Shown: positions 11,231 through 21,548 of the stretch, in pieces
How the letters are laid out: each line of letters opens with the position of its first letter
Position numbering within the stretch: the first letter of the stretch is position 1
Assembly (NCBI GenBank): GCA_964017185.1
Contig: OZ024883.1
Location: 45,750,997-45,814,996 of the forward strand
DNA: 64,000 nucleotides
Reading direction: 5' to 3'
Source: Rugalucina vietnamica
Lineage: Eukaryota; Mollusca; Bivalvia; Lucinida; Lucinidae
Program-made: the position numbers and the translations under genes
The notes under the pieces: generated by a model
The model's database searches: none
What the model was told of the DNA's origin: nothing
Seen by the model: the letters and a program-made list of their open reading frames with translations, nothing else

Positions 11231-11933
11231 CTAGTAATAAAGTCGCAACACCGTCAGTGTGTCGTTACCAGAGTCAGATATAACCACAGCTGCCGAACTT
11301 TCGTCGCTGCAACACGCTAGATATCGTGGATAACTGAACAGCTCTTGTCCCTGCTGGTCTGTGGCAGTGGACCAGTAGACTATACCGCTCCGATCAATCA
11401 GTTTAACACTGCGGGGAGTGGTAGACCAAGCTATCACAAGAAGTTTATCCTTGTATGACGCTATACCGGCTATTGTGAAAGGTAGTTGTACGGTGCCTTT
11501 GATGTTCATCGTGCTGTCTGCCATATCAAGGATATGTAATAGGTATGCCTCGGCAGAACTGACAATCGCCTCTATGTCTCCAGTGACAGCTATACACCAG
11601 GGTCGGCTGAGCAGAGACACTGAACACAGTCGCTTCATTTCTCGGGAGAACAGTTTGATTTTACAATTTTCAAAGTCAGCCAGCAGTATTCTGCCGTCAT
11701 TCGTAAAAGCTATATCAACTACACCGTATGATTTCTCGTCGTCTAGCTTTACGTCATAGCTGGCTAACTTGGGTGGCCTTCTCTGTGCTCGAGAAGTGGA
11801 GTAGGGAAACGAAATCTCCGGCGCTGTTACTGTAACTGACGGTTGAACCGTGCCTACGGTAATCGAGCCCAAGTCGGACTCGCGATATTTTGCAATCTCA
11901 CTATGGTGTTTTCCACCGAGGCTTTTGGTCATT
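11231..11933 (-). CDS. NHL/TRIM-type beta-propeller exon, probably frameshifted
   Basis: One exon encodes about 234 residues resembling the C-terminal six-bladed propeller of molluscan TRIM/B-box proteins. Blade-like strands can be read: GVVDIAFTNDGRILLADFEN, CSVSLLSRPWCIAVTGD, IAGIASYKDKLLVIAW, VKLIDRSGIVYWS and LFSYPRYLACCSD. A good acceptor (CATTATTTATTTCAG) ends at 11934, so this is an internal or last exon; no RING or B-box exon is visible nearby. After the stop at 11231 another frame continues with HIEGKGPTGVTCDTDGNVYV, an obvious further NHL blade (to about 11160). A one-base indel near 11235-11245 therefore breaks the frame, by mutation or assembly error. Such proteins usually act as E3 ligases or RNA-binding regulators, but this piece alone supports only the fold. 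It may be a pseudogene. Confidence 0.65.
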
Positions 11934-12186
11934 CTGAAATAAATAATGTCGAGAATATAATCATTCGCGCTAGGTGCAAGATTGTTCCATTTGTTTACTT
12001 TAAATTACTAGTAAATAAATTACTAGTAAATATACCATAAGCTGGATAATAGTCACCCATTTTTACACCAGTAAATTTTATTTATAAGTCGGTTAATAGC
12101 TATACATAGCTAATGTTTATTTGTTTAAATGTCCGACTATAAATAAAATTTGTATTCTGTATTGTGTATCCATTTGCTGATAAACA

Positions 12187-12601
12187 CGTGGTATGGAATG
12201 GGTGACGCACGATGAATTCTACCTGAAGTTGAGATGAAAAATTCGAGTTTTCTCCTATATCATTTACTCTATTGAGTGATAGATTGCAGCAATTGAACAT
12301 TTATTGAATTAAAGTAACAAAAGAAATCCAGGTTAGTTCGTTTTCGCAAACATGTCCGCCCCATGGACATATAGTGCTTCCAACACAATAACATTGAAGT
12401 GTTTGCGAAAACAAAATAACCGGGATTTCTTATATTACTTTCTTTCAATAAATGTTCAATTTCTGCATGGACTACACCCATCTATTTTTCAGTAGAGTAC
12501 ACGCTATAGGAGAAAACTCGAACATCTAACCTGAACTTCTGTCTCATTTGCAGTGTGTGTCACCGATCATTTATCGGTTTGTATGTAAACAATACCACGT
12601 G
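12187..12601. mobile_element. Foldback element, about 415 bp
   Basis: This is one long imperfect palindrome with arms of nearly 190 bases. The outer ends are CACGTGGTAT and ATACCACGTG. Further in, ATTCGAGTTTTCTCCTATA pairs with TATAGGAGAAAACTCGAAC, and GTTTTCGCAAAC pairs with GTTTGCGAAAAC around a centre near 12375. Open frames here are arms of the palindrome, not genes. No clear target duplication is seen. Confidence 0.8.
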
Positions 12602-14138
12602 ATTTACAAAAAAAAAAAAAAAAAAATATGGTTACTATTATCGCAAGAAAGTGAAAGTATTTTAATAGAATTAGCTTCTTTCATTTTAAAATGTTTTGAG
12701 AAAAGAAATACATTTGTGCATTTATATAACAAATAATTAGTTCAGACGCTACAAAGTAAAGAAATTATTTTCACGCCAAACGAACCACCGTCATTCCATG
12801 ATTGGTGCTTCAATATTCTGTGCAAATACTGTATTTTATTTTATTCATTAGAATAATCAATGCTTGTTTGTTTGTAACACTACATGTATGTTGAGTCTAA
12901 ATGTTTGTTAATGTCCTTACGTTTCATTACATGTCACTTTTTCCAATCATATATGTACAGTTTTTAACTACCCGAAAGGGTCATTGATTCGGAAAATAAA
13001 ATATTTGCTATTCTATATTCTATTCTAGTAATGCAACTGACCACCAGACGTTAATACAATAAGGTAAAATTTACCTTCTCTGTACTTGAAATATTCCTAT
13101 TTGAGTTTACCCGCTTCCTTAAGCTGAATAGTTTTCAATTTACAAAATATGCACAGGTAACCTGAATATTTTTAAGAGAAACGTGTAAAGATGTGCGATT
13201 TAACTTTGTAGGATCAATACACTTACTAATATGAAATTGTCGCGACGCTCTACTCACAATGCGCAGAAAATTTTAAAATAGCTTCATATATGACAGCTTC
13301 CTCAACCTGGTGGTCATTTCCGACTATTTCCATTATGGAAAGTTAATTAATCAATTAGTATAATGCAGCGCGAGCTGAAACGTCACGATGACGTATATGG
13401 AAAGTTAATTGATCAATTAGTATAATGCAGCGCGTGTTGAAACGTCACGATGACGTCAAAAATAATAATTCCGGTTCCGGTTGACGAAAGATTTTTTTTC
13501 TATCAATGTACAGAAGAATATAATAGAACAGAACACTTTACCACGTTCTACCATACTGAGAGCGACGCAGGAGTGTCGCTATTACAATAGATTTTTGACG
13601 AATGGACTTTCCAGTTGTTTTATCAATTAAATGAGTCCACTTTCGGTTTAAACTTTTAAGTTTATATTAATTGTAAATTTTTGACGAAATTATAAACAGT
13701 ACTCGAGTAGACTGAGCCAGTGATGAGACAGACGGTAATATCACGGTTTCAGGTGTATACCGGTTTAATGCAGTTAAGGTTGTTAAAACAGCCCTGGCTC
13801 CCTTTACGATTCTAGGACATAGTTGTCACGGGTATTAAACATTTAAAAGACAGCGGAATTCGCACAAACACTGGACATGGGTGTCTGTCATTTTCCGTAT
13901 TTTTGGAGTTCTTGCTTTAAAATTATTACAAAATCATTTTCATAATGAAAGGGCAGTGGCCAGTTTTTAAAGGTCGAAAATCAATTCTCATTCAGTTCAT
14001 TAAAACTGAAATAAATTACCTCACACAGAAATGAGGGATAACATCTATTGATGACATGGTTTGTGCGTTGTGGGAATAATGAAAAGGAACGCATACATTA
14101 TTCAGAACAGTATTTTACAAATATTTGAAAATATATGA
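12602..14138. other. Intergenic with small tandem duplication
   Basis: It holds a poly-A run near 12608-12627 and a 62-bp tandem duplication at 13335-13460 (listed separately). The rest shows no gene or shared repeat. Confidence 0.5.
13335..13460. repeat. Tandem duplication with CRE-like sites
   Basis: Two adjacent units of about 62 bases share TATGGAAAGTTAATTRATCA, ATTAGTATAATGCAGCGCG and GAAACGTCACGATGACGT. The second unit ends in a TGACGTCA-like palindrome. It could be regulatory, but there is no direct evidence. Confidence 0.75.
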
Positions 14139-14367
14139 GCCTGTGCGTGAGAAAACCAACAATTTGGGTTCCGACCAAGGCCAACACAAACCGAGCTGTA
14201 CAGTCACAGAGGATGGTTAGAGGCTCGAAATTTTGGATTTAGAAAGTAGAGGAATTGTACTATCCCTGTAGCGAAAACAAAGGCGCTGCTCAGCTTCGCA
14301 TTCACTGCGAAGCTAATCTGCATCTTTGTTTTCGCCTATGCAGATTGTTGGTTTTGCGGCTCATATT
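14139..14367 (+). repeat. MITE family A, copy 2
   Basis: It starts at TGAGCCTGTGCGTGAGAAAA and ends at GGTTTTGCGGCTCA, with the family's central hairpin (AGCTTCGCATTCACTGCGAAG). It lies immediately downstream of the fucosyltransferase stop codon. The right terminal repeat is shortened by a few bases. Confidence 0.88.
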
Positions 14368-14404
14368 TTCGAAGTTTTACTTATTGGGACTAGAATTAAC
14401 ATTA

Positions 14405-15718
14405 TCACTTTGAGCCATTGTCGAATCCAATCCAATGTTCAAAATAATAATCTTGTATTTGCGTGTCTAACCATGATCCAGGTCTTGGATAGCCTTTAAA
14501 ATACACAACATCCCCACCCGCCAGCCATGCACCCCACCAACCGAATGATCCTCCAGTAATTATAGAATGATTGCACAGTGATAGAATGGCAATATCAATT
14601 ATTGCTTCGGTATAGTGACTAAATACAACATCTGCCTCTCTTATGTTTTCCCTACACCACGGAATATCATCGCTAACAACAACAAAGATGACACGACCAT
14701 AGCGTGTTCGATACCAATTCATAGCATTTTCGATGTAACCTTTGTCTGCAATAGCAAAACCAAGGTCAGCTGTTCCTTGCACTGTGAAATCTCCTCTTCT
14801 CACATGCATACCAATCCGAATGTCGTCCTCTCTTGTATTGTAAAACAGGAATCTCCGGGCCTCGTGTTTGAACATTGGCCATATTGTTAGTGCTTGTCTG
14901 ACTTCTTCAGTGGCGTTTTGAAAATATTTCCATGACTGTAGATATCCCCAGGTTGTCAGGTTGTAGTTAAGCCATCTTTTATCATGACTCCAGACTTGGT
15001 TAATACACTGTTCTTCGCTAAGCACCATCTCGCGTGTAACATGCATATCTTTAACGATTCCAGTGTCGAAGAAATGTGTTAGCGGGTGACGTGGTTCAAT
15101 AAATGGTTTATACCGTAGTGCGTGTGCTATCCCAATAGTGGCACTAAGTTGAAACATCATGTTACCAAGGCGACTAATAGGCGGGGCACATCGGAAATAC
15201 CGATCGTAGAGGAGAGTTATCTTTTCCTTTTGTTTAGTATTTTCATTGTTTTTGTGTCCGCTTAACAATACACTGTCCATATCTTCTTTTCTGTGGTTCA
15301 TGCTCTGATTGTCCAAAATATGATTGTCTGAGTTTTCCATTATTTCTGGTTCTCTGTCTTTTAACCTATTGTTTCCGTTGTAATGAACACATGTCTTTTC
15401 TATAGTATGCATGTCACTATTATCTGCCGTGTTTATTCCTTCCATTCCTTCAGAATCTTGATGCACACTTTCTGCAGTGTTTTTCTCATATGCTGTCCAA
15501 AGACCATCTTCCGAACTTTCAAACTGTGCTGGTCCAGAATCTTCACTTTGTTTGTGACACATGTCAAAGTCTGTTTCTTCATCTCCTATATTGAGCGAAT
15601 GAAGTTTATCCTCATCTAAGTTTGTGTTACACATTGTTTCCGTTTCTCTATTTTGGTAGCCCAACATATGCACGGGGCAAACGGCAGAGAAAACAACAAG
15701 AATGATCACTCTCATCAT
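14405..15718 (-). CDS. Galactoside alpha-1,2-fucosyltransferase-like protein (GT11)
   Basis: A single-exon gene for 437 residues, intact. GT11 enzymes move fucose from GDP-fucose to galactose in Golgi glycans. Residues 1-20 form a signal-anchor (MMRVIILVVFSAVCPVHMLG). Residues 25-165 are a long acidic, Asn/Ser-rich stem without obvious fold. The catalytic part begins near 174: SRLGNMMFQLSATIGIAHAL (182-201), the GDP-fucose motif GMHVRRGDF (303-311), VSDDIPWCRENI (348-359) and CNHSIITGGSFGWWGAWLAGG (382-402), all matching FUT1/FUT2 landmarks. Vertebrate FUT2 has about 343 residues; the extra length is the stem. The start at 15718 (or the adjacent Met) is chosen because it supplies the hydrophobic anchor. 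Linkage specificity cannot be read from the sequence. Confidence 0.9.
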   Translation of the reverse strand: MMRVIILVVFSAVCPVHMLGYQNRETETMCNTNLDEDKLHSLNIGDEETDFDMCHKQSEDSGPAQFESSEDGLWTAYEKNTAESVHQDSEGMEGINTADNSDMHTIEKTCVHYNGNNRLKDREPEIMENSDNHILDNQSMNHRKEDMDSVLLSGHKNNENTKQKEKITLLYDRYFRCAPPISRLGNMMFQLSATIGIAHALRYKPFIEPRHPLTHFFDTGIVKDMHVTREMVLSEEQCINQVWSHDKRWLNYNLTTWGYLQSWKYFQNATEEVRQALTIWPMFKHEARRFLFYNTREDDIRIGMHVRRGDFTVQGTADLGFAIADKGYIENAMNWYRTRYGRVIFVVVSDDIPWCRENIREADVVFSHYTEAIIDIAILSLCNHSIITGGSFGWWGAWLAGGDVVYFKGYPRPGSWLDTQIQDYYFEHWIGFDNGSK

Positions 15719-16224
15719 GAAAGTTTGTTTTCTTTAATGGTCACTATTCATATATGCATTTTGTTTTATATTATTATTTTTTTTTAATTCCTTTTCGATT
15801 TTGTTAATCTTTTCTGAAAGTCAGTGCACTTCTCTGGCTTATTGACACATAAATCTTTTAATCTATTGTTCATTGGTGCGATTAACCTCTATAGTGCTTT
15901 AGTAAAAGTGCATTGGCAAACAACACATTATCGTAGGAGCGCACGTACTAAGAGAATGCAATTGCGTTCAGCATTCAGTTTGTTGTTCGTTCTGTATTGT
16001 AAACTTTCTCACTACTAAACAGATCACTAAAGAAATTAACACACTCATAAAAGGAATCATTGTAGCGGGTTGATCGTTTTGCTTGGTTACTCATTTGGCA
16101 GAGTGATCACATGTTATATTGGAGTCACAGTTTGTCCCAATGCCCAGTTTCACATTAATATTGGCAAAAATATTATTAAGGAAGTTCCCAGGACAAAAAT
16201 TGCTTCATGAAACTGGGCCCATAG

Positions 16225-16270
<46 letters not shown>

Positions 16271-16860
16271 TATGTATCATGGAGCAAGTGGAGTCTCAAT
16301 TTGACACACTCCCCCTAAACTCGAGTCCTACACACGGGACTCCAGTTTCCTGAAGGACTCCACTTCCCAAAACTTCGCCGATGGCATCTTACAGTTGTAA
16401 TATATCATCTATTTCAATATTGAAAGAGACTCCAGTTCTGCGATATTCCCACACTTTCTTCTATTTTTAGATTCCTCCCAAAAATGGTGCCATAAAATTT
16501 TGACCGGCCGTCGCTTTCATTTCCCACACACGTGTCAATGTACGCATGCGCGGAAGAACAATCGGACCTCCTCGCCCAATCAGTGGCCGATTGTTCGCCA
16601 TCTTGTTACCTGTAAACAAATAGCAAAAATGCGTTGTTCTGCTGATTCTTTTTATTGTTTTGGAAATATTTATGGATCTTAGGTAAATGTATATTTAATA
16701 TATATGATCAATAGGAGCCAAAAATATCGCTGCAGTGGCGCCCAATACCGTAGAGTAATGGGGTATGGTGGAAACAAATGATTCGTACTCAGACGTTTCG
16801 TACCAGCAGCCAGTGGCAGTGTACACATTTTTTTTTAATTTTGTTTTTGTTTTCTTGTTA
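15719..16860. other. Upstream region of the fucosyltransferase gene; microsatellite
   Basis: It contains the presumed promoter side of the GT11 gene, without an obvious TATA box, and a (TG)n run of about 20 units at 16229-16268. Words such as GGAGTCTC and ACTCCAG repeat loosely between 16275 and 16430. No coding region is seen. Confidence 0.5.
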
Positions 16861-16864
16861 CTCC

Positions 16865-17190
16865 CATCAATCAATTTCTGATTATTCTTGGGAGGTGCAC
16901 ATTGTACACTCCGGTGTGTTTGCAGGATGAGCCTACATGCATGAGGATAGAACCTGTGTAGGGATCTTTAACCTGCACAGGGGATGACTGTCCCTGCACA
17001 GGGGGCCTCCAGTTAACGTCCCGATCCGAAGGACGGCGCACTTTATCATGTCATTCCTGCAAATGACACGAAGGGAAGCAAGTTCGGACCAACAAATTTT
17101 CCTCGCCGCCGGCGGGGATCGAACCCAGGACCTCTAGCACAAGAAGCCAGTGCGCTAACCACTCGCCGTCGGCTACCTCGCTTCCTTATC
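16865..17190 (-). repeat. tRNA-derived SINE with conserved central domain
   Basis: On the minus strand the order is a tRNA-like head (GCGAGTGGTTAGCGCACTGG, then GGTCCTGGGTTCGATCCCCG as B box) followed by the domain GTCCTTCGGATCGGGACGTT and GGAGGCCCCCTGTGCAGGG. That central block resembles the deeply conserved SINE domain described across eumetazoans (Nin-DC type, from memory). The end near 16865 is less certain. The head is the clearest tRNA-like sequence in the window, but it is not a functional tRNA gene. Confidence 0.8.
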
Positions 17191-17245
17191 TTCATCATCT
17201 TCATCTTCCAAAATTATCTTCATCATCTTCATCTTCCAAAAAAGT
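17180..17245. repeat. Short tandem duplication
   Basis: The word TTATCTTCATCATCTTCATC followed by TTCCAAAA occurs twice in tandem, directly abutting the SINE. Confidence 0.8.
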
Positions 17246-17404
17246 GCTGGGCCCAGACAATGAGCATAGTCGCACTGTAATTATTGAGAGGGGTAGCTTA
17301 TCTGTGGCCATCAGTATTTCTGCTGTTTTGTCTATATACTTGAATAATATGAACTTAGGCACTGCCTAGAACGGGCATGCCATCATGTTTTTGAAATTAT
17401 TATT

Positions 17405-18230
17405 GATTAAACAACTTCTTCTAGCATCTTCCAGAAACTGCATTTTTCAAAATCTCACTTTTCTGAATGACCTCAAGATAAATATTACCACGTCACCATT
17501 TTGCATGTCAAAAGTCTTAAAAAGTGCCACAAAAATTTTGAGAATCAGTTAACAAATAAAAATTTAATGCCAGAAAATAATTTTGAATAGGTGTTTCCAT
17601 TGTAAAAATGTCAGCAAGGGAAGTAACTATTTTCCCGGAAAAAATCTAAATTGGTTATTTTTCATTAAAAATGCACCAAATCAAAACAAAATTCTACTGT
17701 ATGGATAGCTGAGTGCCAAACTCTTAAAATTGATCATCAGATTTGCTTGATTTTCATTTTTAGGCATTTGGATTACCTCCCTTGCACATGCAAAAGGCCT
17801 ATTCAAAATAATTTTTGGGCATAATTATTTTATTTGTGAACCGATTTACAAAATCAGGGCTTTTTCTCTATACAAAACTGGGTCCGGTTTCCGGTACCAA
17901 ATTTTTTCCCAATTGGCTAAAAAAATTCCCAATTGACCTGGAACATTCCCAATTAGCAGAAAAATCCCAATTTAAAAGGTAAACTTTCCCAATTTTGCTA
18001 AAAATTGCACAATTTTTTCCCAAAATTGTTGTATTTTTTCCCAAAATCACACAACTTTTTCCCAATTTCATCGGTACCAAAAATTTCCCAAAAAGGTCAG
18101 AAAAAGCCCTGAAAATTTTTGCGGCACTTTTTAGGACTTTTCTTTGGTCATATTTTTCTTGCGGTGTTTCATAAAAGTAAGATTTTGACAAATGCAGTTT
18201 CTGAAAGATGATGTGCAGACAGTAGTTTTT
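17405..18230. mobile_element. Inverted-repeat element with a nested insertion
   Basis: The left arm (17405-17640) and right arm (about 17740-18230) are inverted copies. CTTCCAGAAACTGCATTT, AAAAAGTGCCACAAAAATTT and AATAATTTTGAATAGG reappear as complements in the right arm. The right arm is split by a 257-bp insert (17855-18111), which explains its greater length. Coding capacity is absent. It is a foldback-type element or an inverted duplication. Confidence 0.75.
17855..18111. mobile_element. hAT-like MITE nested in the right arm
   Basis: It begins CAGGGCTTTTTCT and ends AGAAAAAGCCCTG, perfect 13-base inverted repeats starting with the CAGGG typical of hAT elements. The interior is a degenerate run of TTCCCAATT words. 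Comparison with the uninterrupted left arm shows that the insert interrupts arm sequence at AAATTTT. The flanks share ATTTT, but a clean 8-base duplication is not evident. Confidence 0.75.
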
Positions 18231-18239
18231 TTCTTTCCT

Positions 18240-19080
18240 GAAGAACACGTAGTGTAAAGCGACCAGTGATCGATCAGGGACAAGTGATCGATCAACTTGT
18301 GGTTATCGGCTATTAATTCTCAAAGGATACCTGAAGTAAATCTTATGCTAGTCTCTACTTAAAGCCCATTATATTACCTTACAAACATTATTTAAATTTA
18401 TTTGGAAAGCTTTTCTATCTTGCATTTTCTGGCACTTTACAAAGAGGGGGTCTTAGTTATACTGCTTAAAAGCGGTGATTGTTCAATAAATTCCTCAAGA
18501 TGAAACAATCTGCATTCGTTCCGACTGGCTAAATTTTTTAACTTTACTGCATACTAAACAAATCTGATCCGCATTTCAAATTGTATTCAAATTCAATTGT
18601 AACGCTGCAAATAATGGTAAATTTCTGTGAATTTTTAGCTATTTTTTCAACAGTTTCCTATTGTTTCTATGGGCGTTTATGCTTTTTTACCACCTCATTT
18701 CGCTGCTTTATTTCTTTAAACTCACAGAAAATTTCCAATTTGTGTTTCGTGGCTAGATGTAAACTATAATTATTCTTTCTAAAAATGCACATACCTTCCA
18801 AGTTAGTTGCGGTTTTGGAGAGAAAAAGAAGGTGATCAATCACCGGTCCACCTGACCCTGATTCACGATGTATGATGGTAGGTGTGTTAAAATGACGTCA
18901 CTGAGAATGTGACGAGATGACGTCATAAATTTACATAATGAAACACACGGTGAAGGTTCGAGCTTGGATATGGTATGTACAAATGCATTCTCCAATGCAT
19001 ACCTGATCCGCAAATTTAGCAAACATGGCTATTTTTGATATTTTTGGTCCTCTATGCTACTCTAAAAGTATATGTTGTGT
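18240..19080. other. Intergenic with CRE-like palindromes
   Basis: TGACGTCA-type words occur at about 18892-18900 and 18918-18926. GTGATCGATCA occurs twice near 18267-18295. No gene is seen. Confidence 0.45.
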
Positions 19081-19089
19081 CATTGTCCT

Positions 19090-19735
19090 GTCCTCCCCTA
19101 TCCAATACCCATCCTACCCTTACTCCTACCCTTACTTTACTCCTACCATTACACCTAACCACCTACCCAACACCTTACCTCCTACCCTATCCTTACGACT
19201 ACCCCTACCCTCCCCCTACTCCTAATCCTTACCCTACCATACCCTTACTCCTACCCCTACACATAACCTCCTACCCTACACATAACCTCCTACCCTACCC
19301 TACTCATACCCATACTCTACCCTTACTCATACTATTTGCCCTACCCTACCATACCATACCCTAACTTCTACTCCTAACCATAACCTACCCAAACTCTTAC
19401 CCCTACCAGGCTACCCTTACTACCATTGCTGTTACTCCTTAACCTACCATACCCTTACTTCTACCCTACCAGTATTCATATTTTTACCTACCTTACGAGT
19501 TACCATTACACCTACTCGGCTACTCCTTACCCTACCATCCACTTACTCCTACTCCTACCATACTCTTCCCTTCATCTATCTTACCATACTCTGCCTTGCC
19601 GTGCCCTACCCAGTACCCACCTAATCCTACCCTACCAAACCATATCCTTACTCCTACTACTTACCCTACTCACCCTATCCTTACTCATTACTCTACCCTA
19701 CCCTTATTCCTACCCCTCTCTTCACTAGTATCCCA
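19090..19735. repeat. G-poor CCTAC/CCCTTA degenerate simple repeat
   Basis: About 645 bases are almost devoid of G and consist of interleaved CCTACC, CCCTTACT and CCCATAC words. The complementary strand is G-rich with GGGTA and GGTAGG runs and so has quadruplex potential. Long open frames across it (PYPYSYPYF-like) are composition artefacts. Telomere-like CCCTAA is rare, so it is not a simple interstitial telomere. Confidence 0.85.
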
Positions 19736-20905
19736 ACCTTTCCTAGTACCAGGTGAAATAATGTCATTTGGCGTGTCACCAGTAAACTATTCGGATTCGG
19801 ATTGTTCCCCTGGACCTCAGAGTATCAATTTAGGAGACCAATGTCCCACTACTGTCAACTCCTAAACAACATTCTGACAAAATAGGACAATATCAGGAAC
19901 AAGAAATATTTGTTAATTTTGGGGGACATCGTGGTCCCCTCTCTGAACAGAACTGCATGTTTTGGGGGTCATTTTGGGCCAAAACGTTCATTTTGTGCGC
20001 CAGGTAAAACCCTCGGGTAGCTGACTGAAGAACGAACGACTCACGGAGCCGAAACGACCAGCTGCTTGCATTTGGATGTCCGATTTAAGGGTGTATCGGC
20101 GATTCGCGACCGAAACGACCGGATTTCGCTATTTAGACGCATCTTTCCGGCCCGTTCTGGTTCCGGTAAATAGTAACACCGGATACCAGAAGAATTTCGC
20201 GCGTGACTGTGACGTAGTTTTTATTTATTTTTTGTAACTTTAGAAAGAAAGTTGATCTCAAATGGAACGAAAAAATGTATTGTTCACAAAGAAGCAAAAC
20301 TATATTGTCATGAATAGAAAATGAAGAATATTTTGTGTACAATTTCAAACGAGATCAATGGGATTCTCGCGAGAGAAGGAGATAAGCGAGACTCTTCGAG
20401 ACCCGGGACGGAAGCTTCACTGAAAGCAACTTCGATAGGGTACAGAAATGAAAGAGGTAAAGAGAGCTCTTACACATGTACGTGTTACCTATAGGCGGCA
20501 CGCCGGTGGGCCCTTCGGGCCCATCTCGGGCGCTTCGCGCCCGGGCCTGCCCGTATTATCCTAACCTGATTGGATTTTGAACAGTGCTGAAATGCTGTGA
20601 GAAATAGAAAACAAATAGACTCAGACCCAGCTCAGACCTTCAGCAGTTATTTACAATCTCCATGCATGTTTACACAAAAGCATTCCGAATGTGTCATACA
20701 GCCTCAGTGCCAAGTGTGTACTAACCGGTCAAAAATAGTTTTACTTTACACTTCAAATTTTGAAACCCGAAATTCACTGTGAAAAACTAAATCCCGCTCA
20801 CCCTCACTTCACATACTGTTCACAGAGACTGTTCTCCAGGTGATGTTCCATACGAAAAGTCTCTGATTTCCTGCTTAAAATCCATAATTTCTGTGAGATT
20901 TACAC
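19736..20905. other. Intergenic with two GC-rich hairpins
   Basis: No coding region is recognised. Two adjacent hairpins lie near 20508-20550 (listed separately). GAAACGACC occurs twice between 20050 and 20125. Confidence 0.5.
20508..20550. other. Paired GC-rich stem-loops
   Basis: TGGGCCCTTCGGGCCCA and CGGGCGCTTCGCGCCCG are two perfect 7-base-pair stems with TTC loops, separated by a few bases in an otherwise AT-rich setting. In bacteria such hairpins would suggest terminators; here their role is unknown. Confidence 0.8.
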
Positions 20906-20912
20906 ATTCAGC

Positions 20913-21081
20913 CACAGGCGCTTGAAGTTATGGCCATAAATCACAAAAATAATGCATCAAATAAGTGTCTACGTAGCAATACTGTAAGTATTGCCTGGCA
21001 ATACCTATGGTATTGCTATGTAGACACTATTGTTTTAGGGCATATTTTTATGATTTATGGTAATAACTTCAAGCGCCTGTG
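20913..21081. mobile_element. Foldback MITE, 169 bp, with 7-bp target duplication
   Basis: The ends CACAGGCGCTTGAAGTTAT and ATAACTTCAAGCGCCTGTG are perfect inverted repeats. The palindrome continues through ATAAATCA and GTGTCTACRTAGCAATAC to a centre near 20997. ATTCAGC flanks both ends exactly (20906-20912 and 21082-21088). This is a complete, probably recent insertion without coding capacity. Confidence 0.92.
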
Positions 21082-21088
21082 ATTCAGC

Positions 21089-21548
21089 TAGCTCATTTGC
21101 TCTCACTTTTTTACGAGACGCTAATCCAATCAGAAAGAAGCTCTCCATGCTCACGTGACAAAGTGCGCGCCATGACGTCAAAGCACTCTCATGACGTCAG
21201 CAAGGTCGAGTTTGGATGCACTCACCACGGGTCAACCATGTGTAATCCTGTTTTATTCAATGACAATTGTTTTGATCAAATAAAACCACCAAGTTCGCAA
21301 CGGAATGTAGTGGAGTGAGGTTTCGCAACTAGAAAACAAGCATAAGGTTTGTTTTTTTAAAAAAAAAAAAAAACAAACTAGCCCAGTATATTTTTGCTTC
21401 ATTCGATATCTATTAGAATGTTTGCCTTAATGTATTTTTAGATAGAATTATAATGAAGTGACATTCACAAAATAAGTAGGTGCCTGGATAGCATAGTGTT
21501 TAGCGCTTGCTTGTTAATGATATCACTACGGACCTTACAGCTCGGTAT
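21089..21548. other. Intergenic with CRE-like sites
   Basis: CATGACGTCA occurs twice within 25 bases near 21171-21200, with a CACGTG-like CACGTGAC nearby. These could form a promoter or enhancer, but no adjacent gene is seen. Confidence 0.35.

Noticed and set aside
19025-19865. Proline-, tyrosine- and leucine-rich frames
   Set aside because: They follow from the CCTAC/CCCTTA composition.
20508-20550. Rho-independent terminators
   Set aside because: The hairpins lack a bacterial context and a following U-tract.
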